60,000 nucleotides of DNA from Mesostigma viride (lineage: Eukaryota > Streptophyta > Mesostigmatophyceae > Mesostigmatales > Mesostigmataceae), in NCBI GenBank assembly GCA_009746045.1, contig RPFO01000017.1:2354040-2414039 (forward strand). Reading direction: 5' to 3'. The notes beneath the pieces are model-generated. The model searched no databases. It had not been told where the DNA came from and saw only the letters and a program-made list of their open reading frames with translations. This document shows, piece after piece, positions 24,201-36,200 of the stretch (its first letter is position 1; each line of letters begins with the position of its first letter). The position numbers were made by a program, and so were the translations under genes.

Positions 24201-27200
24201 TCGCCAGACGGCCAGAGGTCGGACGTTAATTTTTTGTGCCCTGGTCCTGCCTTCCTCGTCTCACAAGGCTTTTCCCAGGTGTTGAGTTCAGACCTCATCT
24301 GACAGCACTTCAGTTTTGGTGCCCGACTGAAATTTCCCTGAACCGTTCGGTCTTTCCAAACCAACTCCAGGACAAACTGTACTGCAGCGTACCTAGGATT
24401 CAGGTGGTACGGGCTGACGGCCTGACGCTGCGCCGCTGGACCTCAGGTCTGGCCTCTCTAAGGGAAAACCTGACTTGCGTGGTTGATGAATACCCTAAAC
24501 ATTTCGTCAAACCGGTTGACAATTTGCGGAACACATTCGTAAACCAGATGAGGAACTGCCGAGTTGGTTGACGAATATGTGGTTGACGAATTGCCCCAAA
24601 AGGTTTACTTTTTTACGACGAATTTCGAAATTCATCAACCAGTTGACGAATTCGTCCCGTTAGTAAAATCACTGGTTGCGCAGCATGGTCATTGGTCGCT
24701 AGATTCGGCAATTTCTGGCCACCCTTGCGCGGTTACGACTTTTATGTATCATAAAAAGTACGAATAAACCAACTTAGCCCTTAAAATACGCCGGGAAGGT
24801 ACCTATTCTGTCAACGTTTCTATCGTCCAGTGTTATCGCATTTTTTTCAAGCAAAAAGGCTCCCGACACCAATTGATCAAATGGCATTCCCGCAAACCAA
24901 AAATTGGGCTGTGTAATATTTAGGACATATGAAATCTATTTACGAGGTTTGGCTCGAGAAATCGAACACAAATGGCAAAGCCATGCGTGGGCGTGAGCCG
25001 CCATGGCCAGGGCGTCGTCTTCCGGAATGCACGTTTCACGTGAAAAAGTACCTTACCCTGTGTACTTGGACCAGCCATAACACCTCTGTAAGTTTGTCAA
25101 AAGTATGCGAACCCTAGTATCATGCTGTGAGGGTGTGGTCCCAACCGCTGTGATTTGTGTTAGTTGTTCTGCCACCCATGTTCTGCCGGCCGGCCGGGTG
25201 TCGGCCATGAGCCGGCTTGCCCCTGTCACCCACAAAACGTCAACTGGTAAGCTGAGAGGGGTTGGCGGGGTGGTTGTGATGGCTGCACTGCACTGGACCA
25301 CTGGAGAGGAAGGACCGTTGGTACCGGATGTTTTGCACTCTTCAACTATGAGGGTGGCTATCAAGTTGAATTTTTATCTCTGCACTTGAGCTGTCTTTGG
25401 TTGGTAGTCTTACAATAACACCTGCGTACTGATATATATTTGACATGTTTGGCATTGCTTATGCTCGATGGTGTGTGCCCGTTTGTTTCTTCCTGACGTC
25501 AGGTTGTATCGACTCTGCAGCTGGTGGCAATCCGGACTCCGGCTGCGGCGCAGTGCCAGTGTGCGTCACTCAACTCGCGAGTACTGGAGGATTTTCTCCT
25601 GGCGCCCTCTGCGAATGTGCGTGGGGGGCGCTGTCAAATCTGTAGAACAATACTGTTTCGGATTTTCATTTTTCGGTAGCATTTTTTTTTAGTTGAGCAG
25701 GCTTTCCTGGTTCCGTTATGCACGTGCTGACTCTGATAGATACCGATTGATGCCAGAAGTCAAGGTGGCTTCTGTTTCGATGTATTTCTTTTCCTGCTGT
25801 AAATGCCTGCAATCCTTTGTTAGTTACCGTGATCAGTTTAGCATGTAGGGAGGTCACAAACCGTGGAACAGAAGTCACAGGCTGCAGTGCCATGCATCTT
25901 ACCGCTTTGCCTTGAACGTGGAGGGCAGGTGCTACAAGTTGAGGTGTGGTCCCAACCGCTGTGATTTGTGGTAAGGACCGTTCTGCCACCCATGTTCTGC
26001 CGGGTGGTCGGCCATGAGCCGGCTTGCCTCTGTCACCCACAAAACGTCAACTGGTAAGCTGAGAGGGGTTGGCGGGGTGGTTGTGATGGCTGCACCTCAC
26101 TGGACCACCACTGGAGAGGAAGAAATGTTGGTACCTGATGTTGTGCAGTCTTAACCATCACGACGGTTCTTAAGTTGTATTTTGATCTCTGCACTTGAGC
26201 TGTCTTTGGTTGCTACTTACTACAACATCTGCGTTATGAGGTTCGACATGTTTGGAACTGCTTCTGCTCGATCGTGTGTGTGCCCGTTTGTTTCTTCCTG
26301 TCGGCAGTTTGTATCGACTCTGCAGCTGGTGGCAGTCAGGACAGCGGCTGCGACGCTGGTTCCCCAGTGTGCTCCACTGGTACTGCGAGTACTGGAGGAT
26401 TTTCTGGCGCGAGCTCCTGCGCATGTGAGTGGGGGCTGTCAAACCTGGAGAACAATACTATTTCGGATTTCCCTTTTTTGGTAGCATTTGTTTTAGCTGA
26501 ACAGCCTGGCTTTCCTGGTCCAGGTTCCGTTATGCACGTGCTGACTCTGATAGATACCGATTGATGCCAGAAATCAAGGTGGCTTTTTGTTTTTCGTTTT
26601 TCTTTTCCTGCTGTAAATGCCTGCATTCGTTTGTTTGTTACTGTTATCAGTTTAGCATGTAGGGAGGCTTCAAACTCCCCGGGTGGAAAAGAAGTCACAG
26701 GCTGCATGGGTGCCATGCAACTTACCGCTTTGCCTTTAACCTTGGAGGGCAGGTGCTGCAAGTGAGGGTGTGGTCCCAACCGCTGCGATTTGTGTGCGGG
26801 GTTCTGCCACCCATGTTCTGCCGGGTTGTCGGCTATGAGCCGGCTTGCCTCTATCAGCCACAAAGCGTCAACTCGTAAGCTTAGAGGGGTTGGCGGGGTG
26901 GTTGTGATGGCTGCACCGCACTGGACCACTGGAGAGGAAGGACCGTTGGTGCCGGATGTTTTGTAGTCTTCAACTATCAGGGCGGTTATCAAGTTGTGTT
27001 TTGATCCTGCACTTGAGCTGTCTTTGGTTGCTAGTCTTACTATAACACCTGCGTATTGATATTTAACATGTTTGGCATTGCTTCTGCTCGATCGTGTGTG
27101 TGCCCGTTTGTTTCTTCCTGTCGGCAGTTTGTATCGACTCTGCAGCTGGTGGCAGTCAGGACAGCGGCTGCACCTCTGGTTCCCCAGTGTGCTCCACTGG

Positions 27201-30200
27201 TGCTGCAAGTACTGGAGGATTTTCTGCTGGGACCTCCTGCGAAAGTGCGTGGGGGCTGTCAAATCTGGAGAACAATACTTTTTCGGATTAATTTCCTATT
27301 TTAGTATCATTCTCTTTTAGTTGAACAGGCTTTCATGGCCCAGGTTCCGTTACGCACGCGCTGACTCTGATAGATACCGATTGATGCCAGAAATCAAGGT
27401 GGCTTCTGTTTTGATGTACTTCCTTTCCTGCTGTAAATGCCTGAAATGGTTTGTTTGTTACTGTTATCAGTTTAGCATGTAGGGAGGCTTCAAACGGTGG
27501 AACAGAAGCCACAACAGGCTGCAGTGCCATGCAGCTTACCGCTTTGCCTTGAACGTGGAGGGCAGGTGCTGCAAGTGAGGATGTGGTCCCAACCGCTGTG
27601 ATTTCTGTCAGGGGACAGTTCTGCCACCCATGTTCTGCTGGGTTGTCGGCGGTGAGCCGGCTTCCCTCTGTTAGCCACAAAACTGGTCAGCTGAGAGGGG
27701 TTGGCGGGGTGGTTGTGACTGCTGCACTGCACTGGACTACTGGAGAGGAAGGACGGTTGGTACCGGATGTTGTGCAGTCTTCAACTATCATGGTGCTTAT
27801 TACATGGGGGGTGCTTATAACACTGAATTTACACAACTCCGAATTCGAGTAGATCTCGACAAAACAAGCATGTTTGCCAGTGGTTGCGACCCTAGCTAGG
27901 TGGTCTTAAAGTTACAGAGCATAAGCAACCGTTGACTGAAAGGGTCGGGAGGTAGGGCGCTGGGTCGATATGGGTTTTTGCAACAAAACACCTGGTTTTT
28001 CTGCTAACTCCCTGTATAGACAGAAGTTTGAGACGGGTGATGGACAAACTGATAGCACTTGACGAGCTGAACCGAAATCTGCAGTAAACAATTTGGCAGG
28101 TACCTCAGAGGGGGGGGCTGTTCCCTTCAGGATAGGGCTGCCCCTGGGCACAGTAGGATGTTGCCGTCTGCCACCACTAAAAGGCTTTGGCCTCCTACAG
28201 TAGCGCCGCGCCGTGCCAGTATCGTGTCGCGCCCGCCAATGGTCCATTAGTGAAAATCGAATTTTTCCATACACCAATATGCTTAAACGATAGAGCTCGA
28301 GGAGCTGATCATTTTGTTCTCTATCTCGACCCCTAGAACCCTTGGGACCTGGAGGCTTCGCTCGGTAAAGCGCCGCTGGTAATACCAGGAGCACCCCTTT
28401 GGTGTCAGCCTCTGATTCTCGCGAGGTCTTATCGAATCTAAAAAACCTGAGAAGACAGCGCTTTGCCACACAGTTCTTCATCACAGAAATGACTGCAAAA
28501 AGGGCGGTTCAAAAATTTAGTATCTACTAGGACATATCAGCAGTTTGAAACTAAGGATAAAGATTTCTGGTAGTTTTAGAGCTATTTGACCCTGAGGCGT
28601 GAAGGTGTGAAAATTGGTGACCGCTCTTTTCGCAGTTGTTTCGGGCCTAAAAAACTGCACAGCAATAGTGGTCTTACTTTGTTCCAATTGGCAGCTGTCT
28701 CGCAAGAAAACCGGTTTTTTCTCAATGGCTGAGATACTGTATGGCTGGGCCGGCCAGCCATGTCTGTACTCGGTGAATAACTCCCAGATTCCAGGGCATC
28801 TCGCTAGTGTCCAGCAGCAACAAGTTATCTATACTTTATTTCTGACCCGGTGGTTATTTTAGCCATTTTTTTCTGACGGCGGCCGTTTTGGCTGGGGACA
28901 TGGGCTTCTGCAAGCTCAGATCCTTTGCTCCCCACCCACCCTTGTCTTGGTTGCCTCTCGGGCAACGTACTTCATGAAGGGCCTTGAACGGAACAAACAA
29001 AGAGGCCAACAAAGCCAGCCTGAGCGGCTTTTGGTCGCAAAACCTCCCTTATCCCTAGCTAACTGACGTCGTTACACCCTTATGTTCAGTGATGCTAGTA
29101 AGACGCTAAGTCCGTACAGACGGGGGGTAGAATATCCCGAATCTGAATGGCTGGTAATCAAATAATGCGTAGGTTGTTCTTTTCAGGGGCACTGCACCTC
29201 ACGACCCGTTCCGCCCGGGTATTAATTACCCCAAGCGCGGAACGCACATTTTTATTTAATTCATTTTCCAACCATGTACTATGTTGCATCTACTAATCAC
29301 AAAAGCTCTAGCCAAAAAGCTACAAGAAAACACTACGACCTATAAACCGCTCAATCAGCGGCCTCTTGTTCCTGCATTCACGTATAGAAGAAACTCTGTT
29401 CAAAGAACCCCGATTCCAGCCTGACACACTTTGGACTCTTTCAGCCTAACCAGCCTGTACATGCTTAGAGGTAAGTAAGGTCCAAGGGCCAACTTTTGAA
29501 AATTTTCAGTGTTAGTGTCTGATATTTATGTTACGAGCAGCCCCCATGCTTATCAAGCTGTATTTTGATTTCTGCACTTGAGCTTTCTTGGGTCTGCACT
29601 TGCGCTTCTAATTATAACATCTGTGTATTGAGATTGGACATGTTTAGCCTTGCTTCTGCTCGATCGTGTGTGTGCTCGTTTGTTTCTTCCTGACGTCAGT
29701 CTGTATTGACTCTGCAGCTGATGGCAATCAGGACACCGGCTGCACCTCTGGTTCCCCAGTGTGCTCCACTGGTGCCGCGAGTACTGGAGGATTTTCTGGC
29801 GGGAGCTCCTGCGGAGGTGCGTGGGGGCTGTCAAATCTGGACATGCTGTTTTGGATTTTCCTTTTTTAGTAGCATTCTTTTTTAGCTGAAAGGCTTCCTG
29901 GTCCAGGTTGTTATGCACATGCTGCTTCTGCTAGATACCACTTGATGCCAGAAATCAACTAATCAAGGTGGCTTTTCTTTTTATGTTTTTCTTTTCCTGC
30001 TGTTAATGCGTGCTATCGTTTGTTTCTTACCGTGATCAGTTTAGCATGTAGGGAGGCTTCAAACGGTGGAATAGAAGCCACAGGCTGTATGCAGTGCCAT
30101 GCAGCTTACCGCTTTGCCTTTAACCTTGGAGGGCAGGTGCTGCAAGTGAGGGTGTGGTCCCAACCGCTGCGATTTGTGTTCGGGGTTCTTCCACCCATGT

Positions 30201-33200
30201 TCTACCGGGTGGTCGGCCATGAGCTGGCTTCCCTCTGTCAGCCACAAAGCGTCAGTTGGTAGGCTAAGAGGGGTTGGCGTGGTTGTTGTGATCGCTGCAC
30301 TGCAGTCTCAGCCACTGGACAGGAAGGACCGTTGCAGTGCCGGATGTCGTGCAGTCTTCAACTATCAGGGCGGTTATCAAGTTGTATTTTGATCACTGCA
30401 CTTGAGCTGTCTTTGGTTGCTTCTTATTATAACACCTAGTGCGTATTAATATTGGACATGTTTGGCATTGCTTCTGATCGTGTGTGTGCCCGTTTGTTTC
30501 TTCCTGTCGGCAGTTTGTATCGACTCTGCAGCTGGCGGCAATCAGGACACCGGCTGCGACGCTGGTTCCCCAGTGTGCTCCACTGGTGCCGCGAGTACTG
30601 GAGGATTTTCTGGCGGGAGCTCCTGTACATGTGCGTGGGGGCTGTCAAATCTCGAAATACTGTTTTGGACTTTCCTTTTTTGGTAGCATTCTCTTTTAGT
30701 TGATGGTACAGATTCCATTACGCAGGTGCTGACTCTGATAGATACGGATTGATGCCAGAAATCAAGGTGGCTTTTCGTTTGATGTTGTTCGTTTCCTGCT
30801 GTAAATGCCTGCAATCGTTTGTTTCTTACTGTACGTGATCAGTTTAGCATGTAGGATCGAGGCTTCAAACGGTGGAACAGAAGCCACAACAGGCTGCAGT
30901 GCCATGCAGCTTACCGCTTTGCTTTGAACGTAGAGGGCAGGTGCTGCAAGTGAGGGTGTGGTCCCAACCGCTGCGATTTGTGTTCGGGGTTCTGGCACCC
31001 ATGTTCTGCCGGGTTGTCGGCCATGAGCCGGCTTCCCTCTGTCAGCCACAAAGCGTCAGTTGGTAAGCTGCGAGGGGTTGGCGTGGTTGTTGTGATTGCT
31101 GCACTGCAGTCTCAGCCACTGGACAGGAAGGACCGTTGGTGCCGGATGTCGTGCAGTCTTCAACTATCAAGTTGTATTTTGATCACTGCACTTGAGCTGT
31201 CTTTGGTTGCTTCTTATTATAACACCTAGTGCGTATTAATATTGGACATGTTTGGCATTGCTTCTGATCGTGTGTGTGCCCGTTTGTGTCTTCCTGTCGG
31301 CAGTTTGTATCGACTCTGCAGCTGGTGGCAGTCAGGACAGCGGCTGCACCTCTGGTTCCCCAGTGTGCTCCACTGGTGCCGCGAGTACTGGAGGATTTTC
31401 TGGCGGGAGCTCCTGTACATGTGCGTGGGGGCTGTCAAATCTGGACATGCTGTTGTGCATTTTCCTTTTTTGGTAGCCTTATTTTTTAGCTGAATAGGCC
31501 ACAGGTTCCGTTATGCACGTGCTGACTCTGATAGATACCGATTGATGCCAGAAATCAAGGTAGCTTCTTGTTTGACGTACGTCCTTTCCTGCTGTTAATG
31601 TGTGCTATCGTTTGTTTGCTACCGTGATTAGTTTAGCATGTAGGGAGGCTTCAAACGGTGGAACAGAAGCCACAGGCTGCAGTGCCATGCAGCTTACCGC
31701 TTTGCCTTGGACGTGGAGGGCAGGTGCTGCAAGTGAGGGTGTGGTCCCAACCGCTGCGGTTCGTGCGATGTTTTTAGCCACTTATGTTCTGCCGGGTTGT
31801 CGGCCATGAGCCGGCTCGCCCCTATTATCATCCACAAAATGTCAACTGGTAAGCTGCGAGGGGCTGGCGGGCTGGTTGTTATGGCTGCACCTCACTGGAC
31901 TACTGGATAGGAAGGACTGTCGGTACCGGATGTTGTGCAGTCTTCAACTATTACGGCGGTCATCAAGTTGTATTTTGATCACTGCACTTGAGCTGTCTTT
32001 GGTTGCTTCTTATTATAACACCTAGTGCGTATTAATATTTTACATGTTTGGCATTGCTTCTGCTGGATCGTGTGTGTGCTCGTTTGTTTCTTCCTGACGT
32101 CAGTTTGTATTGACTCTGCAGCTGGTGGCAATCAGGACAGCGGCTGCACCTCTGGTTCCCCAGTGTGCTCCACTGGTGCCGCGAGTACTGGAGGATTTTC
32201 TGGCGCGAGCTCCTGCGCATGTGAGTGGGGGCTGTCAAACCTGGAGAACAATGCTATTTCGGATTTCCCTTTTTTGGTAGCATTTGTTTTAGCTGAACAG
32301 CCTGGCTTTCCTGGTCCAGGTTCCGTTATGCACGTGCTGACTCTGATAGATACCGATTGATGCCAGAAATCAAGGTGGCTTTTTGTTTTTCGTTTTTCTT
32401 TTCCTGCTGTAAATGCCTGCATTCGTTTGTTTGTTACTGTTATCAGTTTAGCATGTAGGGAGGCTTCAAACTCCCCGGGTGGAAAAGAAGTCACAGGCTG
32501 CATGGGTGCCATGCAACTTACCGCTTTGCCTTTAACCTTGGAGGGCAGGTGCTGCAAGTGAGGGTGTGGTCCCAACCGCTGCGATTTGTGTTCGGGGTTC
32601 TGCCACCCATGTTCTGCCGGGCTGTCGGCTATGAGCCGGCTTGCCTCTATATCAGCCACAAAGCGTCAACTCGTAAGCTTAGAGGGGTTGGCGGGGTGGT
32701 TGTGATGGCTGCACCGCACTGGACCACTGGAGAGGAAGGACCGTTGGTGCCGGATGTTTTGTAGTCTTCAACTATCAGGGCGGTTATCAAGTTGTGTTTT
32801 GATCCCTGCACTTGAGCTGTCTTTGGTTGCTAGTCTTACTATAACACCTGCGTATTGATATTTAACATGTTTGGCATTGCTTCTGCTCGATCGTGTGTGT
32901 GCCCGTTTGTTTCTTCCTGTCGGCAGTTTGTATCGACTCTGCAGCTGGTGGCAGTCAGGACAGCGGCTGCACCTCTGGTTCCCCAGTGTGCTCCACTGGT
33001 GCTGCAAGTACTGGAGGATTTTCTGCTGGGACCTCCTGCGAAAGTGCGTGGGGGCTGTCAAATCTGGAGAACAATACTTTTTCGGATTAATTTCCTATTT
33101 TAGTATCATTCTCTTTTAGTTGAACAGGCTTTCATGGCCCAGGTTCCGTTACGCACGCGCTGACTCTGATAGATACCGATTGATGCCAGAAATCAAGGTG

Positions 33201-36200
33201 GCTTCTGTTTTGATGTACTTCCTTTCCTGCTGTAAATGCCTGAAATGGTTTGTTTGTTACTGTTATCAGTTTAGCATGTAGGGAGGCTTCAAACGGTGGA
33301 ACAGAAGCCACAACAGGCTGCAGTGCCATGCAGCTTACCGCTTTGCCTTGAACGTGGAGGGCAGGTGCTGCAAGTGAGGATGTGGTCCCAACCGCTGTGA
33401 TTTCTGTCAGGGGACAGTTCTGCCACCCATGTTCTGCTGGGTTGTCGGCGGTGAGCCGGCTTCCCTCTGTTAGCCACAAAACTGGTCAGCTGAGAGGGGT
33501 TGGCGGGGTGGTTGTGACTGCTGCACTGCACTGGACTACTGGAGAGGAAGGACGGTTGGTACCGGATGTTGTGCAGTCTTCAACTATCATGGTGCTTATT
33601 ACATGGGGGGTGCTTATAACACTGAATTTACACAACTCCGAATTCGAGTAGATCTCGACAAAACAAGCATGTTTGCCAGTGGTTGCGACCCTAGCTAGGT
33701 GGTCTTAAAGTTACAGAGCATAAGCAACCGTTGACTGAAAGGGTCGGGAGGTAGGGCGCTGGGTCGATATGGGTTTTTGCAACAAAACACCTGGTTTTTC
33801 TGCTAACTCCCTGTATAGACAGAAGTTTGAGACGGGTGATGGACAAACTGATAGCACTTGACGAGCTGAACCGAAATCTGCAGTAAACAATTTGGCAGGT
33901 ACCTCAGAGGGGGGGGCTGTTCCCTTCAGGATAGGGCTGCCCCTGGGCACAGTAGGATGTTGCCGTCTGCCACCACTAAAAGGCTTTGGCCTCCTACAGT
34001 AGCGCCGCGCCGTGCCAGTATCGTGTCGCGCCCGCCAATGGTCCATTAGTGAAAATCGAATTTTTCCATACACCAATATGCTTAAACGATAGAGCTCGAG
34101 GAGCTGATCATTTTGTTCTCTATCTCGACCCCTAGAACCCTTGGGACCTCGAGGCTTCGCTCGGTAAAGCGCCGCTGGTAATACCAGGAGCACCCCTTTG
34201 GTGTCAGCCTCTGATTCTCGCGAGGTCTTATCGAATCTAAAAAACCTGAGAAGACAGCGCTTTGCCACACAGTTCTTCATCACAGAAATGACTGCAAAAA
34301 GGGCGGTTCAAAAATTTAGTATCTACTAGGACATATCAGCAGTTTGAAACTAAGGATAAAGATTTCTGGTAGTTTTAGAGCTATTTGACCCTGAGGCGTG
34401 AAGGTGTGAAAATTGGTGACCGCTCTTTTCGCAGTTGTTTCGGGCCTAAAAAACTGCACAGCAATAGTGGTCTTACTTTGTTCCAATTGGCAGCTGTCTC
34501 GCAAGAAAACCGGTTTTTTCTCAATGGCTGAGATACTGTATGGCTGGGCCGGCCAGCCATGTCTGTACTCGGTGAATAACTCCCAGATTCCAGGGCATCT
34601 CGCTAGTGTCCAGCAGCAACAAGTTATCTATACTTTATTTCTGACCCGGTGGTTATTTTAGCCATTTTTTTCTGACGGCGGCCGTTTTGGCTGGGGACAT
34701 GGGCTTCTGCAAGCTCAGATCCTTTGCTCCCCACCCACCCTTGTCTTGGTTGCCTCTCGGGCAACGTACTTCATGAAGGGCCTTGAACGGAACAAACAAA
34801 GAGGCCAACAAAGCCAGCCTGAGCGGCTTTTGGTCGCAAAACCTCCCTTATCCCTAGCTAACTGACGTCGTTACACCCTTATGTTCAGTGATGCTAGTAA
34901 GACGCTAAGTCCGTACAGACGGGGGGTAGAATATCCCGAATCTGAATGGCTGGTAATCAAATAATGCGTAGGTTGTTCTTTTCAGGGGCACTGCACCTCA
35001 CGACCCGTTCCGCCCGGGTATTAATTACCCCAAGCGCGGAACGCACATTTTTATTTAATTCATTTTCCAACCATGTACTATGTTGCATCTACTAATCACA
35101 AAAGCTCTAGCCAAAAAGCTACAAGAAAACACTACGACCTATAAACCGCTCAATCAGCGGCCTCTTGTTCCTGCATTCACGTATAGAAGAAACTCTGTTC
35201 AAAGAACCCCGATTCCAGCCTGACACACTTTGGACTCTTTCAGCCTAACCAGCCTGTACATGCTTAGAGGTAAGTAAGATCCAAGGGCCAACTTTTGAAA
35301 ATTTTCAGTGTTAGTGTCTGATATTTATGTTACGAGCAGCCCCCATGCTTATCAAGCTGTATTTTGATTTCTGCACTTGAGCTTTCTTGGGTCTGCTCTT
35401 GCGCTTCTAATTATAACATCTGTGTATTGAGATTGGACATGTTTGGCCTTGCTTCTGCTCGATCGTGTGTGTGCTCGTTTGTTTCTTCCTGACGTCAGTT
35501 TGTATCGACTCTGCAGCTGGTGGCAATCAGGACAGCGGCTGCACCTCTGGTTCCCCAGTTTGCTCCACTGGTGCTGCGAGTACTGGAGGATTTTCGGATG
35601 GGACCTCCTGCGGAGGTGCGTGGGGGCTGTCAAATCTGGACATGCTGTTTTGGATTTTCCTTTTTTAGTAGCATTCTTTTTTAGCTGAAAGGCTTCCTGG
35701 TCCAGGTTGTTATGCACATGCTGCTTCTGCTAGATACCACTTGATGCCAGAAATCAACTAATCAAGGTGGCTTTTCTTTTTATGTTTTTCTTTTCCTGCT
35801 GTTAATGCGTGCTATCGTTTGTTTCTTACCGTGATCAGTTTAGCATGTAGGGAGGCTTCAAACGGTGGAATAGAAGCCACAGGCTGCAGTGCCATGCAGC
35901 TTACCGCTTGGCCTTGAACGTAGAGGGCAGGTGCTGCAAGTGAGGGTGTGGTCCCAACCGCTGCGATTTGTGTTCGGGGTTCTGCCACCCATGTTCTGCC
36001 GGGTGGTCGGCCATGAGCCGGCTTCCCTCTGTCAGCCACAAAGCGTCAGTTGGTAGGCTAAGAGGGGTTGGCGGGGTTGTTGTGATTGCTGCACTGCAGT
36101 CTCAGCCACTGGACAGGAAGGACCGTTGGTGCCGGATGTCGTGCAGTCTTCAACTATCAGGGCGGTTATCAAGTTGTATTTTGATCACTGCACTTGAGCT

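Larger units (their letters stand above)
26400..30086. repeat. Near-identical block, copy 1 (offset 5,799 bp)
   Basis: About 3.7 kb repeated at 32196-35885 with very few differences outside exon 20/25. Contains exons 19 and 20 and I copy 4. Confidence 0.8.
32196..35885. repeat. Near-identical block, copy 2
   Basis: Second copy of 26400-30086. Low divergence implies a recent tandem duplication or an assembly duplication. Confidence 0.8.
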
